A stretch of DNA of 64,000 nucleotides from Streptomyces sp. NBC_01571 (GTDB lineage: Bacteria; Actinomycetota; Actinomycetes; Streptomycetales; Streptomycetaceae): NCBI RefSeq assembly GCF_026339875.1, contig NZ_JAPEPZ010000006.1:19895-83894 (forward strand), read 5' to 3'. The notes under the pieces were generated by a model. That model worked only from the letters and a program-made list of their open reading frames with translations, was not told the DNA's origin and made no database searches. Position 1 is the stretch's first letter; each line of letters begins with the position of its first letter. Below, in pieces: positions 24,355 to 32,547 of the stretch. Both the position numbers and the translations under genes were made by a program.

Positions 24355-26531
24355 TGATCCGCCTGCCCTCCAACCACGCAGCCATCACCGCCCCGCTCGT
24401 CGCGTCCAACACCCGTTTTCCCGGCATCCCGATCGGGCGTTCCCTGCTCGATGGCCGGCCCTTTCACCTCTCCCCCGTCCAGACCGATGACAGGTTCCTG
24501 GCCGCCACGAACGTACTCGCGCTCGGTGGTCTTGGCTCCGGCAAAAGCACCACAGCAAAGGCACGTATCCGGCGCGAGGTCCTCTCGTACGGCCACCAGG
24601 CCGTTGTCATCGACTCTTTCGGTGAGCACAGCACTGGCGGTGAATGGGCGCCGCTGGTCCGCTCGTTGGGAGGACGAGTCATTGAGGCCGGCAGCTTCAC
24701 CTTGAACCCGCTCAGCCCCCTGTTCCCTGTCGAGGTCCGGCAGGAACTGCTACACATGCTGATCTCCGCCGTCGAGTCCGGCGCGCTCAGCCAGCACACC
24801 AAGCACGCCCTCCAGCACGCCCTCAACCATCCCAAGGCGACCTCGCTGAACGGTCTGGTCGACGCGCTGATCAGTCCCGAGGACGGCCGATGGCCAGCCG
24901 CGAAACTCGCCGACTGGGGAGAAGACGCGGCGATGGCTCTGTCCCGCTACACCGAAGGCAGCCTCAGGGGCCTGTTCGACGGACAGGACGCTGGCCTGCC
25001 CGAGACCAACCTGCCCATCATCAGCTTCGACGTCTCCAAGCTGGACCGAAACAGCCCGGCGATCCCGGCTCTGATGGCGGCAATCTCGTGCTGGGTGGAG
25101 CAGGTGTGGCTGCCGCAGTCGACTGCTGTGCACCGGCATCTGGTCCTCGAGGAGGCGTGGCAGATCCTGCTGTCGCCCGCCACGAGTGAGCTGATCCAGC
25201 GGCTGCTCAAGAACAGCCGCAAGGCTGCGCTGAGTCTGGACGTTGTGATGCACACGCTGTCCGACCTCGGCGAGGGCCGGGCGCAGGACCTGGCGCGGTT
25301 GGTCGAGATCGCCCACATTGGCCGCCTCGGCCCCGAAGAGGCCGCGATTGTCGGATCCCTGCTGGGGCTGCCCGCCTGGGTCGTGGCACGCATTCCGACG
25401 CTCGAGCGCGGACAAGCGGTGTGGAAAGTCGCGGACTACGTCGACATCATCCAGACCATCCTGAGCGATGAGGAAGCCGCACTCACGGATACATCCTCCC
25501 GGCGCCGCAAGGCACAGCAGGCCGGAGCCGTCGACGTCGTAGCCGTGGAAACCGACGCAACCGTCGACGACGACCAGGCGCCGGCTGAGGCCGAGTCCGT
25601 CGACGACAGCGTGTATGCCCGGCTGAATGAGGACCAGAGCGCTCTGCCAGCGCCGCGCGAGACCGACGATGCTGGGTGGAGCTGGGACATGCCGCCCAAC
25701 GTCATCGACACCCGGCACAGTGACGTCATCCAAGCCGCGGCGGAGGGCCGGTACAGCGAGGCCGCGCAACTGGCAGTGATCGGGGAGCGGGAGGACATCA
25801 ACGCGTACGGCATCCATTCCGACCAGGCTGCGGCGTGGATGTCGACCCGGGCCCGGGTGGCGGATGTGTCCGGAAGGCCGGACCAGGCAAGGGAGTTGCG
25901 CGCTACCGTCGCCCGCATGGGCAAAGACGACGCGCAATGGTTCGAGAGCACCGACAGTCCGGCTCCCGCCTGGCACAGCGTTCCCCCGCAGCCTGTAGTG
26001 GAGACGAAGCACGGGGACGATCAGCCCGCAGCGTCGCGCCGTCGGGTGTGGCCAGTCGTCGCCACCGTTGCCGCTCTCTCGCTCACGGGTGCAGGCGTTT
26101 GGCAGCACGCTCACGACCAGCAGGACGCCAAGGACCGTGAACAGAAGGCCGCCGCCTACAAGGGACGGTCGGGAGCAGCGCTCGACATTGATGGTGTCCA
26201 CGCTCACGTCGTGGCTCACTGGAACAGTGACCGGGACAGAGTGGTCGTGGAGCTCCGCTCCTACTTCGACCGTAACGCGCAGTACTTGCGGATCGACGCC
26301 TCAGGAAAGAGCGCCCAAAGTACCCGCGGCGATGACAACTGGTACCCGAAAACACCGGAGATCGCCCTGCCGGTGACGGATTCGCTTGCCGACGTGACCG
26401 TGCGGATAGCGGTGGGTGGAAAGACCTGGAAGAGCGGCACCCGAGCTCAGTCGCGGAACGTTCGCCTGTCTCCAAACGGTGTCGCCTATGACGCTGAGAC
26501 CGGCGAAAAGCTTCCGCCGGACCTCGGCTGA
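24354..26531 (+). CDS. VirB4/TraC-like ATPase with C-terminal membrane and extracellular parts
   Basis: A 725-aa protein. Walker A GGLGSGKSTTAK lies near residue 60 and Walker B HLVLEEAWQIL near 262, with sensor-like NSRKAALSLDVVMHTLSD after it; these define the type IV secretion ATPase domain. An acidic linker (about 380-560), one hydrophobic helix (VWPVVATVAALSLTGAGVW near 565) and a beta-rich domain (about 600-725) follow. The appended transmembrane plus beta domain is unusual for VirB4. ATGA overlap with the SCO6880-like gene indicates coupling. Confidence 0.82.
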   Translation: MIRLPSNHAAITAPLVASNTRFPGIPIGRSLLDGRPFHLSPVQTDDRFLAATNVLALGGLGSGKSTTAKARIRREVLSYGHQAVVIDSFGEHSTGGEWAPLVRSLGGRVIEAGSFTLNPLSPLFPVEVRQELLHMLISAVESGALSQHTKHALQHALNHPKATSLNGLVDALISPEDGRWPAAKLADWGEDAAMALSRYTEGSLRGLFDGQDAGLPETNLPIISFDVSKLDRNSPAIPALMAAISCWVEQVWLPQSTAVHRHLVLEEAWQILLSPATSELIQRLLKNSRKAALSLDVVMHTLSDLGEGRAQDLARLVEIAHIGRLGPEEAAIVGSLLGLPAWVVARIPTLERGQAVWKVADYVDIIQTILSDEEAALTDTSSRRRKAQQAGAVDVVAVETDATVDDDQAPAEAESVDDSVYARLNEDQSALPAPRETDDAGWSWDMPPNVIDTRHSDVIQAAAEGRYSEAAQLAVIGEREDINAYGIHSDQAAAWMSTRARVADVSGRPDQARELRATVARMGKDDAQWFESTDSPAPAWHSVPPQPVVETKHGDDQPAASRRRVWPVVATVAALSLTGAGVWQHAHDQQDAKDREQKAAAYKGRSGAALDIDGVHAHVVAHWNSDRDRVVVELRSYFDRNAQYLRIDASGKSAQSTRGDDNWYPKTPEIALPVTDSLADVTVRIAVGGKTWKSGTRAQSRNVRLSPNGVAYDAETGEKLPPDLG

Positions 26532-26551
26532 CTTCGAGCTACACACCATCG

Positions 26552-26588
26552 CTGATGGCTCGCACCCCACAGGGGTGCGAGCCATCAG
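26552..26588 (+). terminator. Intrinsic terminator after virB4-like
   Basis: Perfect 17-bp arms (CTGATGGCTCGCACCCC and its complement) around ACA, followed by TCTTT. It begins 20 nt after the VirB4-like stop. Confidence 0.8.
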
Positions 26589-26701
26589 TCTTTCCGGGAT
26601 GCTCCGCCCGGTCCTCGCACCGCCAAGCGGTGCCGCGAGGACTGGCCAGGCCACCCGGCCGCAGCACCAACCCCCTCAACTTCCTGAAGGAGAGATCTCG
26701 C

Positions 26702-26914
26702 GTGGCCAAGGGCCCTGCCGTCATAGGCATTCTGACCGAGCCCCCGAAGCCGACCTGGTGGCGGGCGAATCGGCACAAGGTGCTCCTCGTGACCGGTCTA
26801 CTGGTCGGCTACTGGGTGGGCCTGCACCTGCACGGTGAACCGGTGAGCCCGCCAGCCCCGCGCCCGGGCCACAGCAGCCCCGGCCCGCTGCACATCACGC
26901 CCCGCTCCACCTGA
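26702..26914 (+). CDS. Small single-pass membrane protein (70 aa)
   Basis: A GTG start with AAGGAGA upstream encodes VAKGPAVIGILTEPPKPTWW, one hydrophobic helix (VLLVTGLLVGYWVGLHL) and a Pro-rich tail. It lies within the transfer region. Function unknown. Confidence 0.65.
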   Translation: MAKGPAVIGILTEPPKPTWWRANRHKVLLVTGLLVGYWVGLHLHGEPVSPPAPRPGHSSPGPLHITPRST

Positions 26915-27007
26915 CCCGCACCCGCTGCTGTCCTGCGCCCCGTCCGCCGCATCCCGGCAGGCGGGGCGCAGGCCTGCCCCGCTCCCCGCGTTCTGGAGGA
27001 CCTGCTG

Positions 27008-27115
27008 ATGCTCATCCCCCGCCCGCGCCGCCGGATCGGCCGGCCCCGCCCTCAGCGTCCCGGCCCCCGCTACCCTCACCGCCCCGCCCGCATCACCCCG
27101 GCCTGGACCCGGTGA
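27008..27115 (+). CDS. Small Arg/Pro-rich peptide (35 aa)
   Basis: Encodes MLIPRPRRRIGRPRPQRPGP and a similar tail. GGAGG lies 8 nt before the ATG and its TGA overlaps the next ATG (TGATG), supporting translation. A nucleic-acid-binding or leader role is possible. Confidence 0.5.
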   Translation: MLIPRPRRRIGRPRPQRPGPRYPHRPARITPAWTR

Positions 27116-27534
27116 TGGACTCCCGGATCCTCGACGGGAACCCGCTGTTAGAGGAGTACGACTGGGGGACCGCACCGGAAGGCCTCGCCACCCGCCGCCA
27201 GCTGCGCGCCAAAGGCCTGCGTCCGGCCGGGCAGACGCCGATCGTGCTGCGCTGCCGCAAGTGCCGGAACTACCCGGAGCGCGTCTGCACGCGGCCGACG
27301 TTCCTGTACCGGATCGATCGTGCCCTCCCGGTGCGGCCGATGACCCTCGCGCAGGAACGCGCCCTGGACCGTGCGATGGAGGCCCGGCAGCGGTGTCCCC
27401 GGTGCTGCCGCAGGTATCACCACGTCATCCCGCTGCGCCGGTTCGGATCCTGCCTGGAATGCCACGACGGTACGCCCGCGGACCCCTCGACCTACCTCGC
27501 ACCCGCTGCCCACGGCCACGGACTTGCCGCCTGA
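27115..27534 (+). CDS. RRQRL-motif-like zinc-binding protein
   Basis: A 139-aa protein with RRQLRAKGLRPAGQ near residue 26 followed by CRKCRNY...C, then CPRCCRRYHHVIPL and CLECHDG. This matches the actinobacterial family named for an RRQRL motif and zinc-binding cysteines, common on Streptomyces plasmids and integrative elements. Coupled to the 35-aa gene. Its molecular function is not known. Confidence 0.7.
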   Translation: MDSRILDGNPLLEEYDWGTAPEGLATRRQLRAKGLRPAGQTPIVLRCRKCRNYPERVCTRPTFLYRIDRALPVRPMTLAQERALDRAMEARQRCPRCCRRYHHVIPLRRFGSCLECHDGTPADPSTYLAPAAHGHGLAA

Positions 27535-27597
27535 GAGGCCCCGTATAGCCCAGGGACGGCCACCTCTCTCACCCACTCAAGATTTGGAGAACTCAGC

Positions 27598-28179
27598 ATG
27601 ACCCGTCATCTCACCACCGAGCGTCTCGCCCTCTTCGGCACCCTGTTGGCCACGTTCGGTGAGCTGCATCCTGCCTGTGACCACTGGGTCCAGGGCAGCA
27701 AGACAGCGTCTCGGAAGCGGCTCTACGGAGAGGACCTGGTCCACGCCGACGGCTCCCCCGCCACGTCAGACTCCACCCGCCCGACGATGACCACCAGCAC
27801 TCTTGGCAGGCGCGCGGTGGCCTGTCACGTCGCGTCTTACACCGTCGTGCAGCTCGCCGCGTCCGTAGGCGTCACCCGCGCGTTCGGCTACCGCGTCACC
27901 CCGACCGCGTTCCTCGCCGGCGCGGCCATCAACGCCTCCACGCACGCCGCGATCGACCGTGGGGCCTTACTGCTGTGGCTGGCGAGGAAGACCGGCAAGA
28001 CCGGCTACATCGAGCACTGCAAGGCCGCCCGCGTTGACGACGACGGCAACGCCACCTCCGAGCTCACCGGGCCCGGCAGTGCGTGGATGGAGCTGGACGC
28101 CGCCCTGCACCGGGCCCTCGGTATCGGTGCCGCAGCAGTCACGACCTGGCTCACCACCCGCCCCGGGCGCCGCCGCTGA
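27598..28179 (+). CDS. Hydrophobic-helix protein, DUF3307-like (tentative)
   Basis: A 193-aa protein with conserved-looking segments HPACDHWVQG and ACHVASYTVVQLAASVGVT, a helix FLAGAAINASTHAAIDRG and a C-terminal helix. The His/Asp pattern in GELHPACDHW and HAAIDR suggests DUF3307-like membrane proteins, not certain. It starts after GGAGAACTCAGC, a workable ribosome site. Confidence 0.55.
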   Translation: MTRHLTTERLALFGTLLATFGELHPACDHWVQGSKTASRKRLYGEDLVHADGSPATSDSTRPTMTTSTLGRRAVACHVASYTVVQLAASVGVTRAFGYRVTPTAFLAGAAINASTHAAIDRGALLLWLARKTGKTGYIEHCKAARVDDDGNATSELTGPGSAWMELDAALHRALGIGAAAVTTWLTTRPGRRR

Positions 28180-28480
28180 TCCGCACCCGCCGCCAGCGCT
28201 CACACGACCCGGGCGTGCGCTCCGGCCGGGCTGAGTTGTATCCGCAGAGCGCGCAGACGCGCTGGCTGGCGCCTGGGACGGTCGGCAGCATCGGCTAAGG
28301 CGCAGTGACCGCCCCGGGGGTGCTCCCCATCCCCGTCACAGGACGGAAGCCCTGTCCAGCATGCCTGACCTGCCGTGCAGGTCGGAAACGAATGATCACG
28401 ACAAGAGGCGCACCCCCAATGCTTGCACAGCTCGGGGTGCGCCTCTCTGATGCCCGCCTCGAGGGGCGAGAACGGAGACC
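28180..28480. other. Intergenic region before the GGDEF gene
   Basis: About 300 bp without a supportable gene. It contains a hairpin at 28404-28446 (13-bp arms AGAGGCGCACCCC / GGGGTGCGCCTCT, 17-nt loop), likely a terminator or attenuator ahead of the GGDEF gene. Small frames exist but have no ribosome site. Confidence 0.5.
28404..28446 (+). terminator. Stem-loop before the GGDEF gene
   Basis: 13-bp perfect arms with a 17-nt loop. It ends 35 nt before the GGDEF start codon, so a role in attenuation is as likely as termination. Confidence 0.5.
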
Positions 28481-29164
28481 ATGATGCCCGCTGCCACCCT
28501 GTTACGGCAGCCTGTCCGCACATTGATCGTCGCCGCGGCGGTGCCGCTCGCGCTGGCCGCGATAGCTGATGACGTCCGCATGCGCCGACGCTACGAGGCC
28601 GCCCGCCGCTGCCCCCTCACCGGCCTGCACGGCCGGGACGTCCTGGTCGAGCACATCGACCGCCAGCTGTGCACCGGCCGCGGCGACGACGTCCACGTCC
28701 TGGTCCTGGACGGCCTGAAGGCAGTGAACGACACCTATGGGCATGCGGCCGGGGACGCGCTCATCCGCGTGTACGGCCGGCGCCTGGCCCGCTGGACGTC
28801 CGGCCGCCCGGGCGCCTGCGCAGCACGTCTTGGCGGTGACGAATTCGGTGTCGCCGTACGGCTTCCCGCACAGGCCGCCCTCGAGGAACTGGCGGCGCTG
28901 CGCGAGCAGCTGCAGCAGCCCCTCGCCCTCGATGACGGCCGTCTCCTCCACCCGACCGTATCCATCGGCTTTGCGCGGGCAGGCGACCTGCCCGGCGAGG
29001 ACGCCAGCGGACTCCTGCGCGGCGCGGACAAGGCGATGTACGAGGTCAAGACGGGGCGCCAGGTGTTCCCGTACCGGGCGACGTACGCCGACGCCTACGC
29101 GGAGACCGTGAACGGCCGCCGCGCCGGTCGCGAGGGTGCGCACCTTCCCGCGGGTGACCTATGA
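28481..29164 (+). CDS. Membrane-anchored GGDEF-domain protein
   Basis: A 227-aa protein with one N-terminal hydrophobic helix (LIVAAAVPLALAAIADD) and a GGDEF domain: CPLTGLHGRDVLVEHI, LVLDGLKAVNDTYGHAAGDA and RLGGDEFGVAV near residue 125, then GRLLHPTVSIGFA. The signature GGDEF is intact, so it may make cyclic di-GMP. The segment normally read as DxD before FK has only its second Asp (VLDGLK), which could reduce metal binding. GGAG lies before the ATG. It overlaps the ASCH gene by 4 nt. Confidence 0.85.
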   Translation: MMPAATLLRQPVRTLIVAAAVPLALAAIADDVRMRRRYEAARRCPLTGLHGRDVLVEHIDRQLCTGRGDDVHVLVLDGLKAVNDTYGHAAGDALIRVYGRRLARWTSGRPGACAARLGGDEFGVAVRLPAQAALEELAALREQLQQPLALDDGRLLHPTVSIGFARAGDLPGEDASGLLRGADKAMYEVKTGRQVFPYRATYADAYAETVNGRRAGREGAHLPAGDL

Positions 29165-29613
29165 GCAGCACCGCCTTGCCTAAGAGGGACGGGATTCGCG
29201 GGATCACGATCCGTCAGCCGTGGGCGGCGTGCATCGTCCACGGCGGCAAGCGGATCGAGAACCGGCCCCGCCCGTGGGCGCCCGGCTGGTACCTCTTGCA
29301 CGCCGCGGCCCGCATCGACCAGGCCGCACTGCGCGACCCTCTCGCGGCCCACACGATCGCCGGCCAAGCCCTTCCTACCCGGGCCGTCGTCGGCATCGTG
29401 CGCATCACCGGCTCCCACCGCTGCGACGGTGCGTGCAGCCCATGGGCGCAGCCCGCCGCAGTCCATCACGTCCTGGATGGCGTGCACCCGCTACCCGAGC
29501 CCGTCCCCTGCACCGGACAGCTCGGACCCTGGCGCGTCCCACCGACCGTGTACGCGCGCGTCCTGGCCCAACTCCCCCACCCCGAAACGTTCTCCACGGA
29601 GGCCCTGTCATGA
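29161..29613 (+). CDS. ASCH-domain protein
   Basis: A 150-aa protein with the ASCH core: GITIRQPWAACIVHGGKRIE near residue 14, NRPRPWAPGWYLLHAA, and VVGIVRITGSHRC. ASCH is a PUA-like RNA-binding fold sometimes linked to nucleic-acid modification. Overlapping ATGA at the start and ATG at the end place it between the GGDEF and WhiB-like genes in one operon. Confidence 0.82.
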   Translation: MSSTALPKRDGIRGITIRQPWAACIVHGGKRIENRPRPWAPGWYLLHAAARIDQAALRDPLAAHTIAGQALPTRAVVGIVRITGSHRCDGACSPWAQPAAVHHVLDGVHPLPEPVPCTGQLGPWRVPPTVYARVLAQLPHPETFSTEALS

Positions 29614-30155
29614 GCGGTGTCGTCAAGGTCAGCAACGATCACCTCCCCACCGATCCCCGCTTTCCCTTCCCCGCCGCGCAGACCCGCTGCCAGTCCGAGC
29701 CGCACCAGTTCGACTTCGCCAACGGCGACCGGACCGCCGGCGGCGAGGAGACCCGGCAGCGGATCGAAGCGGCTCGCGCTGCCTGCAGCGGCTGCCCGGC
29801 GGCCACGGACTGCCTGCTGTGGGCCCTGGTCAATCAGCGGGCGAGCCGCGTCGGGATCTGGGCAGCCACCACCCCACGAGAGCGCAACACGTTGCGCAAG
29901 CGCATCGCGGACCGGCTCGGACCCGACTGGATCGACGTCCTCGCCGACCAGATCAAGGCCCGCCGCGAACGGACCGCTGCCGCCCGCACCACCCCGCTCA
30001 CCGTCGCACAGGCACGCATCGTGCGCCTGGACAACGAAATGAACGGACCCATGCCGCGCCCGATGACGCCCACTCGTCAGCGCCGCAACCGCGCCCGGCT
30101 CGCCGCGGCCACGAAGGCGTCCCGCAGGACTCGCACTATGGCGCAGGCATCCTGA
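29610..30155 (+). CDS. WhiB-like (Wbl) iron-sulfur regulator
   Basis: A 181-aa protein with four Cys at 27, 59, 62 and 68 (TRC ... AACSGCPAATDC), the C-x31-C-x2-C-x5-C cluster of Wbl proteins, followed by SRVGIWAATTPRER in place of the usual G[VI]WGG turn. The C-terminal half is basic, as expected for promoter binding. Plasmid-borne Wbl paralogs are common in Streptomyces and probably regulate plasmid genes. The start overlaps the ASCH stop, with GGAGG upstream. Confidence 0.82.
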   Translation: MSGVVKVSNDHLPTDPRFPFPAAQTRCQSEPHQFDFANGDRTAGGEETRQRIEAARAACSGCPAATDCLLWALVNQRASRVGIWAATTPRERNTLRKRIADRLGPDWIDVLADQIKARRERTAAARTTPLTVAQARIVRLDNEMNGPMPRPMTPTRQRRNRARLAAATKASRRTRTMAQAS

Positions 30156-30215
30156 CCAACCCCCACCAAGCGGCGGGCAGGCGCGCCGGCCCCTGAATAG
30201 GGCCGCTCCGGGCCG

Positions 30216-30233
30216 CTTGCACAATTGTGCAAG
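30216..30233. promoter_or_regulatory. Perfect 18-bp palindrome, candidate operator
   Basis: CTTGCACAATTGTGCAAG reads the same on both strands. It lies 60 bp after the WhiB-like stop and about 180 bp before dnaN. It is too short and AT-centred for a terminator, so an operator for a dimeric regulator is plausible. Confidence 0.5.
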
Positions 30234-30310
30234 TTCGATCTTGGTCGGGGGAGACGCCTCGGCTCGTCGTCCTACTCCCCTGACTTCAGGCAACCGTTCC
30301 GGACCACCCG

Positions 30311-30350
30311 ACAGCGCCCCCAGCCGCCCCCCGGCGGCCGGGGGCGCTGT
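30311..30350 (+). terminator. Strong stem-loop between whiB-like and dnaN
   Basis: Arms built from ACAGCGCCCCC and GGGGGCGCTGT with an inner GCCGCC/GGCGGC pairing form a nearly continuous hairpin followed by TCTGT. It separates the long operon from dnaN. Confidence 0.7.
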
Positions 30351-30410
30351 TCTGTCCGCGCCTTCCGCCTCCCCGCTGTCCGTACTCATGCGACGAAGGA
30401 ACCCACCCTG

Positions 30411-31568
30411 ATGAAGCTCACCATCGACACCGGCCGTCTCGCCGAAGCGGCGCAATGGGCGCTGCGCGCTGTCCCTCAAACGCCGCCCGCCCCGGTTCTG
30501 GCCGGGCTGCTGATCGAAGCCCGCGACGACACCCTGACCCTGTCCGGCTTCGACTACTACCGGTCCGCCGGCGCCCGCGAGGACTGCGACATCGAGGAGC
30601 CCGGCGTGGTCCTGGTCGGAGGCCGCGTCTTCACCGACCTCGTCAAGGGCTTCCCCAAGTCCAGGGCGACCACGCTGGTCCTGGACGGCAGCACGCTCAC
30701 GCTGTCCTGCGGCACCGCCCACATCAACCTGCCCACCCTGCCGCTGGACGAATATCCGGCGCTGCCCCCGGTCCCCGCCCCGAGCGGCACCGTCACCGGC
30801 ACCGTGCTCGCCGACGCCGCCACCCACGTCGCTGCCGCCGCCAGCACCGATGACACCCTCCCCATGCTGACCGGCGTCCAGTTCGCCCTCGGCACCGACA
30901 CCCTGACCCTGTCCGCTACCGACCGGTACCGCTTCCACGTCGCCGAGGTGCCCTGGACACCCGCCCCTGCACGTAAGGGCAAGCGCAAGACCGACCCGGA
31001 GCCCCACACCGAGGGCTTCTCGTTGGTGCCGGCCGACATCCTGCGTGATGCCGCCCGCGTCCTTGCCGACACGGACCAGGCCCAGATCACCTTCACCGAC
31101 GGCCAGTTCGCGGTCAGCGTGCCCGGCAGGTGGGCGACCGGCCGCGTCCTCGACGGCCGGCTGCCCGACTACCAGTTCCCCACCGAGGACGACTTCGAGT
31201 CCGTCGTCACCGTCTCCACCGAGGCCCTGGCCGACGCGATCAAGCACGTTCAGCCCCTGCTGGGCAAAAGCGACCCGATCGTTCTGGACATCACCGGCGA
31301 CCGGATCACCGTGCGCGCCGGGACCGACGACAAGGGCCGCGGCAGCGACCAGGTCCCCGCCGACCTCACCGGCCCGACCCTCGACCCCGCCTTCAACCCG
31401 GGCTACTTCCTGCAGGCCCTCCAGCAGGTCGACGCACCCCACGTGCAGCTCAACTTCGCCAGCCCCACCAAACCCTGCCTCCTGCACGCCCCCGACCAGG
31501 CCCACATCTTCAAGGCCCTGCTCATGCCCATCCGCGTCACCCCACCCAGCACCGGCTCCGAGAGCTGA
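30411..31568 (+). CDS. dnaN: DNA polymerase III beta sliding clamp paralog
   Basis: A 385-aa protein of normal clamp length with three repeating clamp domains: MKLTIDTGRLAEAAQWALRA at the start, DEYPALPPVP near residue 115, LSATDRYRFHVAEV near 170, GRLPDYQFP near 245 and a C-terminal end in FKALLMPIRV, the usual ...MPMRL-like hydrophobic tail. AAGGA lies before the ATG. A plasmid copy may favour plasmid or repair replication. It differs from a host clamp mainly in a lysine-rich insert (ARKGKRKTDPE). Confidence 0.93.
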   Translation: MKLTIDTGRLAEAAQWALRAVPQTPPAPVLAGLLIEARDDTLTLSGFDYYRSAGAREDCDIEEPGVVLVGGRVFTDLVKGFPKSRATTLVLDGSTLTLSCGTAHINLPTLPLDEYPALPPVPAPSGTVTGTVLADAATHVAAAASTDDTLPMLTGVQFALGTDTLTLSATDRYRFHVAEVPWTPAPARKGKRKTDPEPHTEGFSLVPADILRDAARVLADTDQAQITFTDGQFAVSVPGRWATGRVLDGRLPDYQFPTEDDFESVVTVSTEALADAIKHVQPLLGKSDPIVLDITGDRITVRAGTDDKGRGSDQVPADLTGPTLDPAFNPGYFLQALQQVDAPHVQLNFASPTKPCLLHAPDQAHIFKALLMPIRVTPPSTGSES

Positions 31569-31834
31569 CGTCACCGCCGGTCGATGAAGCCCACGAGGAG
31601 TTCGCCGAAGCCAACTGCTACGAGACCGCTGCCGGCCCTGAAGACCACGGACACGACCGGGGCACCGTCACCCTCATCGACCCTCAAGGCCGCACCTGGA
31701 AAGAAGACGCCCGCCCCGCCCATGACGCAGTCCGCATGGGCCGCGTTGGCAAGAAGCACGCCGGACGCCTCCTGGCTGGCCGCCTCCACAACGCCCTGCC
31801 CACCCGCACCCAGACGGGACTCCCCCACCCATGA
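31565..31834 (+). CDS. Possible small protein after dnaN, start unresolved
   Basis: A frame ending at 31834 encodes EAHEEFAEANCYETAAGPED, then TVTLIDPQGRTWKEDARPAH and a basic end. Composition and overlap of its stop with the next ATG suggest it is real. No ATG, GTG or TTG lies near the expected start; a CTG at 31565 overlapping the dnaN end is the only near candidate. It may be translated by coupling or have lost its start. Confidence 0.35.
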   Translation: MTSPPVDEAHEEFAEANCYETAAGPEDHGHDRGTVTLIDPQGRTWKEDARPAHDAVRMGRVGKKHAGRLLAGRLHNALPTRTQTGLPHP

Positions 31835-32358
31835 CGACCACGTACGAGATCGCGACGCGCGAAGCGGACGACGGAACGACCGAGCCCGCCGAACACCTCT
31901 GGACCCCCTGCGCCGACGGCACAGCCGGGCACGGGTTCATCGACTACCGCGGCCTGCTCGTCACCGGCCTGGACTCCACCTCTGGGGACGACGCCCTCTA
32001 CCCGGCCGGCTTCATCATCCTGGGACACCAGACGTGGGCCGACACCATCGAAGCCGCCGCCGCCTACATGGCACGAGTCCACGGCTGGCGCAGCCTCCAC
32101 CTCTACCCCGGCGACGACCCCGCCGTACTCATCCCCCGCATCCCGCGCGCCGTCCACGTCCACGGCGCGTTCCTCTATCACCCCCACCCCGACCATCCAT
32201 GCAACTGCGAGTGGGACGACACCTGGCGTATGGCATGGGCCCCCGACTATGAAGCCGACGTCGTACCGATCACCGCCATGCGCCACCCCGCAGCTGCGCT
32301 GAAGGCGGTGAACATCCCCAACCCGGACCACGACCTGTTTGGCAAGTGGGCCACTTGA
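31831..32358 (+). CDS. Hypothetical protein (175 aa)
   Basis: A 175-aa soluble protein with YPAGFIILGHQTWADTIEAA, HGWRSLHLYPGDDPAVLIPR and CNCEWDDTWRM. I do not recognise the family. The ATG overlaps the preceding stop (ATGA). A palindromic terminator follows 20 nt later. Confidence 0.65.
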   Translation: MTTTYEIATREADDGTTEPAEHLWTPCADGTAGHGFIDYRGLLVTGLDSTSGDDALYPAGFIILGHQTWADTIEAAAAYMARVHGWRSLHLYPGDDPAVLIPRIPRAVHVHGAFLYHPHPDHPCNCEWDDTWRMAWAPDYEADVVPITAMRHPAAALKAVNIPNPDHDLFGKWAT

Positions 32359-32377
32359 GGCCCGAGCTGCTGTCACG

Positions 32378-32419
32378 AGAGGGCCTGTACTCAGCGAATT
32401 CGCTGAGTACAGGCCCTCT
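32378..32419. terminator. Perfect 42-bp palindrome, bidirectional terminator
   Basis: Arms of 21 bp meet at a GAATTC centre with no spacer (loop AATT when folded) and are followed by CTTTG. It sits between the end of the 31831 gene and the first parS-like site, isolating the par locus. Confidence 0.75.
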
Positions 32420-32451
32420 TTGCGTTGCGGCCACGAACCACGAGTCACGGG

Positions 32452-32472
32452 GGTGCTTACGCCGTAAGCACC
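32452..32472. promoter_or_regulatory. parS-like palindrome 1
   Basis: 10-bp arms GGTGCTTACG and CGTAAGCACC around a central C. Identical copies occur at 34693-34713 and 34743-34763, all flanking parA-parB. It lies 75 bp before the parA start, where ParB binding could also repress the operon. Confidence 0.7.
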
Positions 32473-32547
32473 CTCGGCGGCAGCAGCTAACGCCAATCAG
32501 AGTGAAAAGGACGGCATGCCGGGCATGTATGCGCCACGTGCGGCAGT

